A stretch of DNA of 64,000 nt from assembly GCA_028641055.1 (NCBI GenBank), contig CM054057.1, positions 583,139,158-583,203,157 on the forward strand, given 5' to 3'. Made by a program: the position numbers and the translations under genes. A model generated the notes under the pieces. The model made no database searches. It saw only the letters and a program-made list of their open reading frames with translations, and was not told where the DNA came from. The stretch is from Alopecurus myosuroides (taxonomy: Eukaryota; Streptophyta; Magnoliopsida; Poales; Poaceae). Below, one piece after another: positions 23,601 through 35,734 of the stretch (positions within the stretch are counted from its first letter, which is position 1; the number at the start of each line of letters is the position of its first letter).

Positions 23601-24200
23601 GATCTGTCCTTATCGGTCAACAAAGTGTGCCGGTATCTACATGCACCAACTACCCTTCATTGGACGGCAGCAAAACGGATTCTTCGTTATGTTAAACACA
23701 CTCTTCAGCTTGGGCTTACTTTTTCCAAGTCCTCTCATATGCTTTTGAGTGCCTTTTCAGATGCAGATTGGGCAGGTTGTCTTGATGATCGTCGGTCCAC
23801 AGGGGGGTTTGCTGTCTTTGTTGGACCGAACCTAGTATCTTGGAGTGCTCGAAAACAAGCCACTGTTTCTCGCTCAAGTACTGAAGCTGAATATAAAAGT
23901 CTTGCAAATGCAACAGCTGAGTTGATATGGGTTGAAGCCCTTCTTGGAGAACTTGGTGTTAAATTGAAGTACACGCCAGTTCTTTGGTGTGACAATTTAG
24001 GTGCTACCTATTTGTCAGCAAATCCCATCTTCCATGCTCGCAGAAAACATATAGAGATTGATTACCATTTTGTTAGAGAGTGTGTAGCTAACAAAGATTT
24101 AGAGATCAAATTTATTTCAAGTAGAGATCAAGTTGCTGATGGTTTTACTAAAGCCCTTCCTAGTAGAGAATTAGATAATTTCAAGCGTAATCTAATTTAG
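20601..24200 (+). pseudogene. pol: copia pol (protease, integrase, RT, RNase H), copy 1, broken
   Basis: The protease site WYSDTGATDHIT is intact at about 20626-20661. Integrase follows in a shifted frame with CDSCQLAKSHQLPY and the first catalytic segment VSFIDDFSKFTWIY, then TDWGGEY. The third catalytic region reads QQKDSAERKHRH, where copy 2 has QQNGSAERKHRH. A frameshift lies near 21690. The RT fingers carry an 8-base loss near 22765 and scrambled sequence at 22900-22945. The C-terminal 397-residue frame (23007-24200) is open through RT and RNase H, with YVDDI at 23261-23275, DADWAGC, SSTEAEY and the end FKRNLI. A six-T run at about 23020, shared with copy 2, separates it from the upstream RT frame. 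It is non-functional. Confidence 0.93.
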
Positions 24201-24212
24201 ATTAAGGGGGGC

Positions 24213-24356
24213 TGTTAGACTTGTATTATAACCTATACGGTATGGTGTAGTACACCAACCGTATAGGGGTCATGTATACGCCTTCGGGGGCTATTCCCGG
24301 TGCTATATTAACACGAAACCCGAGCCCCAACAGGTATCGGTTCAGGTCTTCCGATA
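24213..24356 (+). repeat. 3' LTR, copia copy 1
   Basis: 144 bp from TGTTAGAC to CTTCCGATA, preceded by the polypurine tract. Five of its six differences from the 5' LTR are also found between the two LTRs of copy 2. Confidence 0.9.
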
Positions 24357-24361
24357 GAGAG

Positions 24362-25752
24362 CGCCCAGCTCGACCTACAGAATAGCGGCCCAGTAAAGTG
24401 AGCCGCTTCGGTGAAATCGCTTAGAGCGACGTTTCGGCAATTTCTGTTGACGAAAGAGATCGAGACCGTTCAGGAGCTTGGTCGGACGGTCTAGAACGCA
24501 AAATCGCTGTGGTAAGCCGTAGGTTGCTCAGTTTTAATGTTTCTTAAGTAAGCTAGCAGTCAATAACTCTTCCTCGGTACTATACCCACCATCCACCTTG
24601 TTGCCGTCTTTATTTCTTCTTAAGTTTGGTCCAGTATGTGCGTGCATATATACCATCCACTCTGGTACCAAACTAGCCAGAATAGCTCCCATCCACCATG
24701 GTTTATTCTAGTGATAAGCTAGCCTGAGAAGCATAACAAAGAAAGAGATATATACACATATAGTCCATTATTTCCTAGCGAGTTAGCCACCCTGAATAGT
24801 GCACTCTTGAATTAAGTCAATTCTGCTCATTTTTGTTTTCTAAATGTATCTTTAGAGGATGTACGAAACATATAGTATGCCACACACGCACAATATCACA
24901 AATATGTTGGATTGGGAGGCATTAGGGAACGATCAGCTCGTTACTGCCAAACCTCATGCGGTGCATTTACTCTCCACCATAGTTTCTCGATGCGACTGTG
25001 CATAGTGAGAATTGTGTAGGAAAAAGATTCGAAGATCAAGAGTAACTATGTCCCTGCCATGTTTAGAGAGGCAGCGAACTGATTGGTTGATACAAACTAC
25101 AAACCTACTATTTGAGGAGCAGTTATATCATGTTTGATTCTGAAAAGACGATGCAACATTCAAACCTACCTTTTGTGGAGCAAGAGATGCGCAACACGGG
25201 GCCAAGGCCCTTGCTCCCGAACGGCGGATGTACTTTTTCATAGCTTGTTGCAGGATTTCTCTGTCTTCGTCGATCAGATTCCCCCAGAGTTGGAGACAAC
25301 GAGTTTTAGGGTCTGTGCGAGTCATGAGAATGATGACGGAGACCCGGGCGTAGGTCCAACCGTGACGATTCAGTCACTCCCACAGTGCTCTACGATTCCG
25401 TAGGTGCCATGGACGACCAAGCTGCAAAGAGAAATGATAACATAAAAGTACCACTTTTGGAGTAAAATTTTGGTTTGATATCACTTTAGTTTGAAATGAC
25501 AAAAATCTATCAGGATTTTCCAAGTCTTTCTCAAAAACTGCTAAACTGAATCTGATGACGAGTTGATACGATTTCCGTCGGTGGGGGCCAACTTCTCAGC
25601 CGAATTAAGAAACAATAAGGAAAAAGTCAACCAGCTGCATATCTTCTGTATAAGTAGGCATCTTTGGCCGGGAACATCGCGCTGGACGCCGACATGATGC
25701 CATTCGAGAACTGCCGTGACCTCTCACCGTCTCTGGTGAGACCCCTTTCCCG
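24362..25752. other. Unassigned host-like segment P (copy 1), one exon-like stretch
   Basis: Present almost unchanged in copy 2 (44148-45539). The part at about 24530-24935 also has a third, more diverged relative at 52345-52759. On the minus strand 25374-25189 is open and contains TDPKTRCLQLWGNLIDEDRE and ILQQAMKKYIRRSGARALAP, ending at a donor-like AAAG/GTAGG. It is open in both copies but I recognise no family. Confidence 0.4.
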
Positions 25753-26187
25753 GAGAAAATGACAAGCAACCACCACATTTGTGGTCAAGTTGTCATATAA
25801 CCACCATTTTTGGGGGAAATTGACAAGGAGCACCGCACTTTGGGGGCAGGTGCGTGACACGGAGCACTGATTTTTCTCTTTAATCATGTTAACCCGTTTT
25901 CTGATCGATTGGGCCAACTTGTCAGGCCAAGGTGGCACAATTAGACTGAACAATAAGGCCGAGTCCTTAAAATAGACAAAAGGAACAAAAGTCAACATGC
26001 CACGTCACCCCTTTTTTTTCTCCTTTGTCTTCCCCGATCCATTTTATCTCTCCTCTTTTCTTGCTTTTTCTTCACCGCATGCTGTCGTGGGCACGCCACT
26101 AGAGTCCACTCAAGGAGCTCTTCTAGAGGAGCCAGCGGCCATGTGCTCACCCAGGAGCCCCTTGGGAGCCCGCGGGTGCTCCGTCGC
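25753..26187 (+). mobile_element. Mutator-like element, left part only (copy 1)
   Basis: This is the left terminal repeat and a little interior of the element that is complete in copy 2 (45540-46929). It begins GAGAAAATGACAAGCAACC and is cut at 26187, where a tandem array begins. Only GC bases are shared at the join. Confidence 0.85.
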
Positions 26188-28392
26188 ATTTTTTGAATAT
26201 ACTACACCATGTTATATTCACAAATAACCATCTATTTTCCTCTGAAAAGGTTTTCATCCACCTCTTTTGAAGAACAAAAGTTTCTGCCGATTCAGCTGGA
26301 AACGGGGAAATTTTTAACTACAGGTGCCTCCTAGTTTGCTCATGATTTTTGGAAAAAAATCATTTTTAGGTACACAACTACCTATTTCATCAGAGATACA
26401 CCAAAAGATTCTCAATATTCTCAATACCCGCCGTCTTGACTTTTTAACGAAACCGACTTAGAAAATTCCAGAAAATTTAAAAAAACCCCAAAATGATGCA
26501 AGACCTTCGCGTGGTGTCATTATATATGTCCTAGTATCCACCAAAAATAATAAACTTGGAATACGACAGTTGTGTTGAAAATATGTTCACATAAATGAGC
26601 TATCTCCTACGAACATTCTAGGGTTTAGGGCCAAATGACGGGTGTAATGGCCAAATCCATGGCATAGTTTGTTTAAATATGCCCATATTCCACACAAACA
26701 TGCATATTGGAAGCACGGACAATGTTCCCGAAGAAAGTTTTCCTTTTCATTGAATAAAAAAACCATTTTCCATTCTCCGAGTGTGAAAAATGGCTTTTTT
26801 TGTGAAGCATCAACCACAAATATGTTGCAAAACCTGGGAGCTGCATTTTTTGAATATACTAGACCATGTTATATGCACAAATAACCAATTATTTTCCTCT
26901 GAAAAGGTTTTCATCCACCCCTTTTGAACAACACAAGTTTCTGCCGATTCAGCTGGAAACGGGAAAAATTTGAACTACAGGTGCCTCCTAGTTTGCTCAT
27001 GATTTTTGGAAAAAATTATTTTTTAGGTACACAACTACCTATTTCATCAGAGATACACCAAAAGATTCTCAATATTCAAGCCCTAGATACGAACGGTCAT
27101 GCCCGCCGTCTTGACTTTTTCACGAAACCGACTTAGAAAATTCCAGAAAATTTAAAAAACCCCAAAATGATGCAAGACCTTCGCGTGGTGTCATTATATA
27201 TGTCCTAGTATCCACCAAAAATAATAAACTTGGAATACGACAATTGTGTTGAAAATATGTTCACATAAATGAGCTATCTCCTACAAACATTCTAGGGTTT
27301 CGGGCCAAATGACGGGTGTAATGGCCAAATCCATGGCATAGTTTGTTTAAATATTCCCATATTCCACACAAACATACATATTGGAAGCATGGACAATGTT
27401 CCCGAAGAAAGTTTTCCTTTTCATTGAATAAAAAAACCATTTTCTATTCTCCGAGTGTGAACAATGGATTTTTTTGTGAAGCATCAACCACAAATATGTT
27501 GCAAAACATGGGAGCTGCATTTTTTGAATATACTAGACCATGTTAGATGCACAAATAACCATCTATTTTCCTCTGAAAAGGTTTTCATCCACCTCTTTTG
27601 AAGAACACAAGTTTCTGCCGATTCAGTTGGAAATGGGGAAAATTTGAACTACAGGTGCCTCCTAATTTGCTCATGATTTTTGGAAAAAAATCATTTTTAG
27701 GTACACAACTACCTATTTCATCAGAGATACACCAAGAGTTTCTCAATATTCAAGCCCTAGATACGAACGGTCATGCCCGCCGTTTTGACTTTTTCACGAA
27801 ACTGACTTAGAAAATTCCAGAAAAATTAAAAAACCCCAAAATGATGCAAGACCTTCGCGTGGTGTCATTATATATGTCCTAGTATCCACCAAAGATAATA
27901 AACTTGGAATACGACAGTTGTGTTGAAAATATGTTCACATAAATGAGCTATCTCCTACGAACATTCTAGGGTTTCGGGCCAAATGACGGGTGTAATGGCC
28001 AAATCCATGGCATAGTTTGTTTAAATATGACCATATTCCACACAAACATGCATATTGGAAGCACGGACAATGTTCCCGAAGAAAGTTTTCCTTTTCATTG
28101 AATAAAAAAACATTTTCTATTCTCCGAGTGTGAAAAATGGCTTTTTTTGTGAAGCATCAACCACAAATATGTTGCATAACCTGGGAGCTGCATTTTTGGA
28201 ATATACTAGACCATGTTATATGCACAAATAACCATCTATTTTCCTCTGAAAAGGTTTTCATCCACCTCTTTTGAAGAACACAAGTTTCTGCCGATTCAGA
28301 TGGAAACGGGGAAAATTTGAACTACAGGTGCCTCCTAGTTTGCTCATGATTTTTGGAAAAAAACATTTTTAGGTACACAACTACCTATTTCT
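26186..28392 (+). repeat. Tandem array, unit about 0.66-0.67 kb, 3.3 copies
   Basis: Units start at the GCATTTTT(T)GAATATACTA landmark at 26186, 26843, 27517 and 28190. Periods are 657, 674 and 673 bp. The first unit is shorter because of an 18-base loss near 26415. The fourth breaks off at 28392. The units are AT-rich and near-identical, with no open frame beyond 76 codons. The array is followed directly by CACTA end sequence, so it may be an internal repeat of that CACTA rather than a genomic satellite. Confidence 0.93.
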
Positions 28393-28891
28393 CATGATTT
28401 TTAGGTCCACCTAGATTTTGGTTGGATTCAGACGCCCCACAACTCTCTCAGACGAAACTGTTAACCCATTATTGTTAGTTGCGTTATTTCTCATGATTTG
28501 TTTCTAATTATTTAGCTTTAACAATATGCATGACAATTTAGATATGTTTCTCCTCTTCGAAACGAGCTAAAGAACGTCAAAATCCGAGTTGGAATGCAAA
28601 AGTTATGACCAAAACGGTGATTAAGTCAAAAAAAAAAATTGAGCTTGGTTATGCCTACGGCTTTGCCGTCGGCATAGCTCAAATTTTCTTTTTTTTGGAA
28701 TTCGGAATTCCCTCTTAGGGTCGATGCCGACGGCATCCGTCGGCGTAGCTCAAAAAAAAACAAAAACAAAAGGCCGACGGCATTGCCGTCGGCATAGCAA
28801 TTTTTTTTTCCGCAGTTTCTGATTTCCTCACTGGATCTATGCCGACGGCCCCGACAAATTGCCGTCGGCATATCGGCCGATTCCTGTAGTG
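28393..28891. mobile_element. CACTA terminus with TGCCGACGGCA subterminal repeats
   Basis: The segment ends ...CGATTCCTGTAGTG at 28891, the inverse of a CACTACAGGAATCG terminus. Inside are several TGCCGACGGCAA / TTGCCGTCGGCATA palindromes (28645-28870) typical of grass CACTA ends. No matching opposite end is visible, so the element is truncated on the left, probably together with the tandem array. Confidence 0.8.
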
Positions 28892-29383
28892 ATTTGCCAC
28901 CTCACACATCGACGATGGGACCGCCAAATCCAAAAAATTCACGTTGTTGAAGGAGTGAATGTATAACCTCACACAAACCTCTATAGATGATGGCCACCGG
29001 CGAGCCTCACCTCCAGTCAACATGGTGGACACGAGCACCTGTACGCATGGAAGCAATGGAAAAAACCGTGGAGAAGACAACACAGAAGCAAAGAACAGAG
29101 TCTCACACACATAGAGACGCCTTTATTTGTTGCTTCATTCCTAACGGACAAAGCAAATGTTGAACTAAGCAACAAAAGTTCTAGCAGCTTAATCTTACAA
29201 GTTTCTAAGCGGGTACAGAAACCGGCATGGGCATCAACGCATGTTGTCATTCTAATTCTATGCACCTAAGCCTAGCTGAATTCAACTTAGAACACGCACA
29301 CCTACAGCGACATGTTGCAGGCCGGCCTGTCCACAAACACATGAAGTGTTCATGCTGTGGTATAAATACGCACATACACATTA
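28892..29383. other. Segment S1, related to 50755-51225
   Basis: The phrase GAGTGAATGTATAACCTCAC near 28953, the CACCGGCGAGCCTCACCTCC block near 29000 and the ATGCACCTAA(G/T)CC...TAGCTGAATTCAA block near 29265 all recur in the same order at 50763-51150, with many differences. This is an older duplication than the copy 1/copy 2 event. No coding sequence is recognised. Confidence 0.6.
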
Positions 29384-29417
29384 CTAGAAGGGCCTCGCGC
29401 GCTTTGCCGCGCCATTT
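29384..29417 (-). mobile_element. Helitron 3' terminus
   Basis: Minus strand: hairpin GGCGCGGCAAAGCGCGC, nine bases (GAGGCCCTT), CTAG, then host T. The element body lies to the right; its 5' end is not identified. Confidence 0.75.
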
Positions 29418-29950
29418 ACATTTTCTACGTTTTTTTGCTTCGTCAATACATCAATTGATTTGACGTGTCCTTTCTCCCCTCCCTTTTGGCAGAAGCACTT
29501 TTGCAATCACATGGTATCGTGGAAAAAACGTGTTCCGGTCAAGAACACAAGTGCATGGTGGACTCCTGCCCCCCAATGTAATCATCATCTCTCGGTCTCT
29601 GTCGTAAACACCTAGGTTTTCCCCCTGGCTCAATAATATTTCAGAATGAATCAAGAAAACATTGCAAGGTTAAGACTTCCGCAATATAACATATATCCAA
29701 TTAGAAAAAATTACCCTAGGTGATTTGGTTAATGGATTTTATATCCGTAGAACACGTTAATAATCCCGACATAATTTGATTTATACCTAGACACACTCCA
29801 TTATTATTAAATATGATAGTAGTGGTATAAATGTTCATAAAGGTCAAATAAATATGCCGCTAATCTCTAGTTGTTTGATAGGAACCGATTATAATCGAAA
29901 TACATTGTCATATGTAAACTAAGAGGACATTTATTCAATATTATAGCACC
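29418..29950. other. AT-rich DNA, no gene seen
   Basis: This may be part of the Helitron ending at 29384. I see no coding sequence or repeat structure here. Confidence 0.4.
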
Positions 29951-29953
29951 TAA

Positions 29954-30855
29954 GAGAATCTCCACTGGATGCGGTAACCGCGCGCTATATGTTTAGGGCT
30001 TTAGGGTGCGAAGCAAGCCGCTGGTTTAGCAGATGCGCTAAAATCGCGCGTAAAAATCACTACGCATTTTGCAGAAGGTGTTAAATAGCGGCCTCAAAGT
30101 TTAAATTAAAACTAAAATTTAAATTCGAACAACATTCGACCAAATTGAACTGAATTTAAACTAAAATTTAAACCTAAACTACCGCGCTAGTCGGAGAAGC
30201 CCCCTCCAAGCCGAGCTGGTGTGGTCCAACGTGCTCCAAACGTCGTCCCACCTTAGGTCGTCGGAGGCCCAGTCAGGCGCGTCGGGTTCGGCGGTGGCAG
30301 CGTTCAGCTCCTCAAGGACGGATTCTTTCCGGCCGCGCTTCGTGGCCCGCTGATCCAATCGCGCCGGTGGCCGCTCTGCCCAGTAGGCGCACTAGTCAAG
30401 GATGTCCTGCGGGAAGCGCCCCCGCCACTACGCATATTCCGTTCATCCTCTTCGGCGACGGCGAGGCAGCACTGGCGAAGACCGTTCCGACGCCGGTCTT
30501 CCACGGTCACGAGGCGCGGCGGGGGCGGCAAGTCCCGCGCCTGCTGGCTCGTGAAGACATCACGGAGCCGCCGCGTCCTAGGCACGTGCCGCCTCGTGCG
30601 TCGTTCCAAACATGTCGAGGTCGAGGCATGTCTCCCACTCTGGATCTCGGTGTAAAACGTGACGTTAGGCCGCACCGGCATGACGCGGTAGACGGAGCGC
30701 GGCGGCTTGGTGACATAGGGGAGAGAGAGGCGCCGACGGTGAGTGCGTGCCGGAGGGAGAGGGGGAGAGAGAGGCGCACGTGGCTGCACTTTAATAGCGC
30801 GCGCATCGATTTTCCCTACGCCGCGCCGGGGTTAGGGCGACTGCTGAATATGCTC
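29954..30855 (-). mobile_element. TAA-flanked terminal-inverted-repeat element, Harbinger-like
   Basis: The element starts GAGAATCTCCACTGGATGC and ends with the inverse of GAGCATATTCAGCAGTCGC. It is flanked by TAA on both sides (29951-29953 and 30856-30858). A three-base TAA duplication and GAGCATCTCCA-like ends fit PIF/Harbinger-type elements common in grasses. The left third is AT-rich with repeated TTTAAA(C/T)TAAAA motifs. The right part is GC-rich and carries a decayed reading frame with an AP2-like signature. Confidence 0.6.
30304..30789 (-). pseudogene. AP2/ERF-like transposon-borne protein, decayed
   Basis: The frame reads SVYRVMPVRPNVTFYTEIQS, which resembles the YRGVR...W..EI opening of an AP2/ERF domain as found in a large family of repeat-borne grass proteins. 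Frame-shifted remains of the next AP2 strand and helix follow. Then DVFTSQQARDLPPPPRLVT and VEDRRRNGLRQCCLAVAEED appear, a downstream region typical of the same family. Frame changes and loss of the AYD/AAW helix motif show it is dead. The assignment rests on my memory of the family. Confidence 0.5.
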
Positions 30856-30858
30856 TAA

Positions 30859-32106
30859 TGTTCATTAATGGTATTTGTGTTGCGGTTGGATTAAGCACAG
30901 TTCAGGACAAATCAATGTGCTATAGATCACCTCCTTATATAATACAAACATGGCAAGGTCGGAAAGCCACCTTTGCTAAATCACTTCGTAGGTGCACAAC
31001 ACAAAATAAGGAACTATCCCTATATTCTTTGCACTAAGCCAACAACCCCTCATATCATTCCGCAAAAGTAAAATGATCTTTGCACTTCATGTTATAACAT
31101 AACTTGTATCTGACTACCAGTGTTATCTTATCCAACAAACCAAAACCCATAAGGATAGCACCTGTGCAACTTTTCATCAGAATATGACCAAAGCGTAGTT
31201 GGAAGCATCAGCTAGGCTTTAAGCTTTAGATATCTGAATCCCCTGGAATCTGAATGATTGTACATGTTTCACTCAAAAAGTCCTCACAAGAAATCCATCT
31301 ACTTGGTTAACTATGCAATTATTCAGATCCAACCATGAAGAATTTCAAAGCTCCAAAGTAGAATGAAAAATCATAACATGGAAATAAAATATGTATACAT
31401 CAACAAAATAGAGAACCCAGAGGCAGACAATCGAGCAACAAATTTAGGAACATGATACTTCATGTACTAAATAATCTGCAACAATCTAGAGCATGATAAA
31501 TTCCCTCTGAATTCAGTCGTATGCACTGTTACATATGGCCTCCATCTTTGCAATGTAACATGTGGTGCTAACTAACAGAAAGTTCACATCCGAGGTGGTC
31601 TCCTGCCTTCAAAGAGTAACAACAAGATAACAGAGTCATCTAAGGACAAATATGCTATTGTAGGCTTTGCCATTCAGCTGTGCAGAAGTATCATGGAGCC
31701 TCAAGCTAGTACTTTGTTGTGACACATTGAAGTACTATTATCCTGCCTTCTCCTTACATCACCCGAAAAGGAAAAAAAAACTGAAATTGACTGCAGCATA
31801 CAGATCAAGAAATAATGTGGGGAGAAAAGTCGGGAAGTAACACTGGTATAGCATCTAAAATGGTATGGGATCGGGAATGTACATCACTTGCATACTCATA
31901 TACAACCACAATATAGTTATGCACAACACATCAATTCAAAATAAGAGGCCCAATTCATAGGTCAAAGCATACTCATATACAGCCACAATATAGTTATGCA
32001 CAACATAGCAATTCAAAATAAGAGGCCCAATTCATAGGTCAAAAGCCCCAGGGAACGATATATGGAAGGTGAGAGGATATTTACCGATCCGTAGCAAGCC
32101 GAGATG
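30859..32106. other. Unassigned DNA left of segment copy 2
   Basis: AT-rich sequence without recognised genes. It may belong to the duplicated segment, but the matching part of copy 1 lies outside the window, so this cannot be judged. Confidence 0.4.
31891..32045 (+). repeat. 77-bp tandem duplication
   Basis: The stretch from CATACTCATATACA to ATAGGTCAAAG occurs twice in a row (31891-31967 and 31968-32045) with a few substitutions. Confidence 0.9.
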
Positions 32107-32686
32107 CACTCCAGTTAAAAAGGTGATCTAGAAACCTATATATTTAAAAAAAAACTCCAACATAATATATTCGAGCTCCAATTTTGCATCCTTGAGAACC
32201 TGTAAACCTTAGCATGCTCATGCGCATAAAATACGACACTAATATAATTAAATACTGGCGAATGTATGTAGAACTTGCTACAACAATAACAGCTTGACAA
32301 AAATATATGTAGAACTTGCTACAACAGTAACAACTTGACAAAATAATTGAAAAATCCTTCAACAAACCATTGACTGATTAAGCACCATAAAGCTACTAAG
32401 CTTATGTCAAATATTTATCAGTTCACATATAAATGAAGACATATTTTCCTAGAATACAATTAAGCAGAAAGCACACACCAACACATTAATTGGTACACCG
32501 CAAAATTATTAGATTAACCATGGCCAATTAGTGGCTGGTATATTTCAATGGTCATACCAAAATACCAACTGTATGTAAGGACAAATGGGTATAAATTTTC
32601 AAAAACAAGTACATGCGTGCCTCTATTCTTTGATTCTTTGACTGGCAACATAGAAAATAAATTCTACATGCATATTTCTGTCTTCT

Positions 32687-32848
32687 TCAGTCTTCACACC
32701 AAGCTTCATCGATGTTTAGAGGTATGATTCCATACAGAGGGACAATTCTGTGAAAAAACATAAAGGCTGAAGGGGTTTTCCAAGTTGCACAATCTATGAA
32801 CATGTCATTTATAAACTGCCAACTAAAGTTGCAGCAATCGTCAAATAC
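32687..32848 (-). other. Possible terminal exon of an unidentified gene (copy 2)
   Basis: Counterpart of 7469-7630, still open. One visible change replaces Thr with Lys in the CATW(T/K)TPSAF stretch. The family is unknown. Confidence 0.2.
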
Positions 32849-34522
32849 CTAATAGAGCATCATCAAAAATGACGTGAGAGTTAGAAAAGGATAGAAATGG
32901 AGAGTTGAGGATCTTGATTTCTAGAATTTCCTTGAGGTAAATAGATGTAGTGAAAGAAGAAAAAATGCCAATAGACATGATGTGCTTGACTACCACCACC
33001 AGGCCTGTTTCTATTTTGCCGCAAGCACGTAGCCTTCCTGGTTAGTGATGCTGTTGGTCATCACGGAGGTCGGTGTGCGCGAGGTAGACAATGTTGTTGT
33101 AGACAGCCACTGAACACCTCGTCGAAATTGCAGAACTTGAGAACAATGAGCACGAAAGAGACAGTTCAAGAGGGGGCGTTGCTGCTAAGTGCAGTCCTTT
33201 CCTCCCTAGAGGACCCTCATCGGTCAGGTAGCCTTCCTCGTCCTTGATTGCGAGCAGAGGCAGCAGGGCAAAGAGGAGACGAAAGGGCCAACATGGGGGA
33301 AGTTGGTAGCACTAGCACTGTATGAAGCGAGGATGCAGAGGCGAGAACATAGAGGCAAAAGGGGCGACAAATGAAGCACGATTACTCAGTGTCGAGCAAG
33401 GGGAATAGACAGAGGCGACAATGCACAAGGAGGGGGAGGCGACATGGTGGCGCAATGTCCAGTAGAAAGATGTGAACCTTGAAACAAACAGATTTGTGGG
33501 CAAAGATAACATGTTGCAATGCATGACTGACTCAACTGGTTAACACGTTTCAATTCACGACCGACTCAACTGGGTGCCCATCCTCGAAGGACTCAGAACC
33601 CAGCATTCCTAGGGATCTTAGAGCTCTTGAAGGATGGCAAAGAAAGGATCTCATTCTAAACTAACCATCATGCTAACTTGTATCAGACCGGTTCACTTCT
33701 TCAAGGCTAAAATGCGAGAACACTGATGCAATTTTCACCAAAATATGGAATAAAAGAGAGGATAATATCATTATTGGAAAAAAATATAGAACTCGCCAAA
33801 TTTGTAGGCTCATAATATGACACTAATTAAAATCATGATTAGAGACCAAAAGATTGGCACACAAGATTATTTATCTAAATGCTATACAGAAACTGCCGAA
33901 AATTAAACCGAATGCTAACAAGTTCAAGCTAGTAATAGAGAGTATATCCTGTAAAAGCGATAAAAGATGGCCACTTAACTGATAGAGTTTTGAGAACAGC
34001 TAAAACATAATCCCCACTGGCATATGATGCTCCAAATATCTATCTCTATATCATAGAAAAGAGCAAATATAACATGTAGTGGTGTACCTGAAAACCCTCG
34101 GATCATAGAAGACACAAGAGGTGGCATGAAAAATACTCATGACTTGTATTCAGTTATCTCATAACCTTCAACAAATGATGAAGCTAATAATAAAAGAGAA
34201 TGAAACTATTTGCGTAGACAATTGTACCAGAATCAGAAAACTCACTGCAGTTGAATCAATAGCTAGAATGTAACAGCGTAACGATAATGGATCAGCATGC
34301 ATATTTATATAACATGATTACATGATTGCCTAAATTTACTAATTTCAACACCCTGGTGTTTCCCCTCAGCTCAATGAGCTCACTATACAAACGACTCTGC
34401 AATGCACGCACAGACAGCATTTTTTTGACTTCTGGTGCATAAATATCTTGAATTTTCTAGCTCCTGTTTAGCAACTTTTGATGCCTCCTCATTTCTCAAA
34501 ATGATTTTCCCGCAATTCAAGC

Positions 34523-35734
34523 CTAGAAACATGAGGTAAAGATATATCTCCACCTGTCCGAATCAGAAAGCATGAAGATCAACCCAACCATAGCTAAAAC
34601 CCCATCAGGAGCACCACCAACGTGCCGACGTGTACGCCAAGAAACGGGAGCCGAAGGAAGTAGCTCCGCATCAGCATCCATGGTTGACTCCACTAACAGG
34701 CACAAAAAACAAATTACCTCAACCGACAATCCAACACTAAACCAAAAAAAAAAAAGCGCAAGGGATTGCCGCCGCACGCAGACCATTCTGAGCAAAAGAA
34801 GAAACATCAGCAGCCGCATTACCCTCCAACACAGAAGGCACTCCATTTGAAGATTCTCCCGGTCGTTTCAGCATAAGAAATCATAAAACAAAGAATGGAA
34901 AATCTGCAATAGAGCAGACCACAAAAACGAAAGCACTTGCGGGGGATAAGTAACAAGCCGATTCCGCTTCCGACCAGGTGCATGTGAAGAAGGCCGACCA
35001 TGCTCCATCTAGAACAAAACCACAAAAACGTCGATGTACAGAGAAGAAAGAAAAAAAAATTGTAAACCAAGCAATAAACCAACCAAAACCAAATGAAGGC
35101 GAACAAATCCAACCACACCCCCAAGAAACACCTCCCAGACCGAGCGAAATCGAAGCAATCTCACAATCTGAGAAGAGTAATCGCCCCAAAAATCAAAAGG
35201 AGCACCGAACAAATTCCGCCAATCTAACAAAACGGATCTATGCTACAGATCTCTGCGCACAGGATCTCTTAATCTATACATAAAACACAAAAAATAACCA
35301 CAAATCAAGATGGAACAGAAATAGAAAAGAGGAAGAGAGACCAAAGCGGAGGCCGTGCCTCCTGCAACGCACCAGCGTCAATCGGAACCAACCAATGGAG
35401 CAGCAGCAAACACTCTGATCAGCAGACACGACGGATAAATCTCCAATCGACGAAGGGCGACCGCCGCCACCGCAAGAAAATAGACAGAGAAGGAAAGAAA
35501 GAAGAAAGAAAGGGGACATGGTCAAGATAGAAGAAGCGAACCGACGTCGCCACCAACCCAAGCAGCGAACCGATGTTGCCCCCAACCGGCCATGCACCAC
35601 ACATGCAAAGTGCCAACACATAAAAGAACCGACACGATTCCGATTGACCGAGGCACACTCGCTGCCATGTGGGGACACCGCCAGGAGCAACCTCAGGGCA
35701 GCAATAGCCATGCGGTTAGATCTATTAAGAGATA
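34523..35734 (-). other. Unidentified gene-like region (copy 2)
   Basis: Counterpart of 9299-10507. It differs by a handful of substitutions and small indels, including a longer A run near 34745 and loss of GCA near 34910. Both shift some of the open frames, which argues against the long hydrophobic frames being under selection. Confidence 0.25.

Larger units (their letters stand above)
19062..24356 (+). mobile_element. Ty1/copia LTR retrotransposon, copy 1, TSD GAGAG
   Basis: This is a 5295-bp element with 144-bp LTRs (19062-19205 and 24213-24356). A tRNA-Met-type primer site TGGTATCAGAGC directly follows the 5' LTR (19206-19217). A polypurine tract AAGGGGGG precedes the 3' LTR. The target duplication is GAGAG (19057-19061 and 24357-24361). 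The LTRs start TGTT but end GATA/GAGA rather than CA. Gene order gag, protease, integrase, RT, RNase H places it in Ty1/copia; the short LTRs suggest the Ale/Retrofit group (inference). All genes are broken. The two LTRs differ at six positions by my count. Confidence 0.95.
1..26187. repeat. Segmental duplication, copy 1
   Basis: This segment reads almost base for base like 32107-45973 once the two CACTA insertions (521-7406 and 11962-17438) are set aside. Matching landmarks are the opening CACTCCAG, the Stowaway MITE, the Helitron hairpin, the copia element and the left half of a Mutator-like element. The match ends at 26187 inside that Mutator-like element. The left limit is not visible because the window starts inside the duplication. 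Basis: direct reading of both copies. Confidence 0.95.

Noticed and set aside
26587..27810. Repeated 65-76 codon frames (e.g. FKYAHIPHKHAYWKHGQCSR)
   Set aside because: They recur only because the array unit recurs, differ by non-conservative changes and have no family match.
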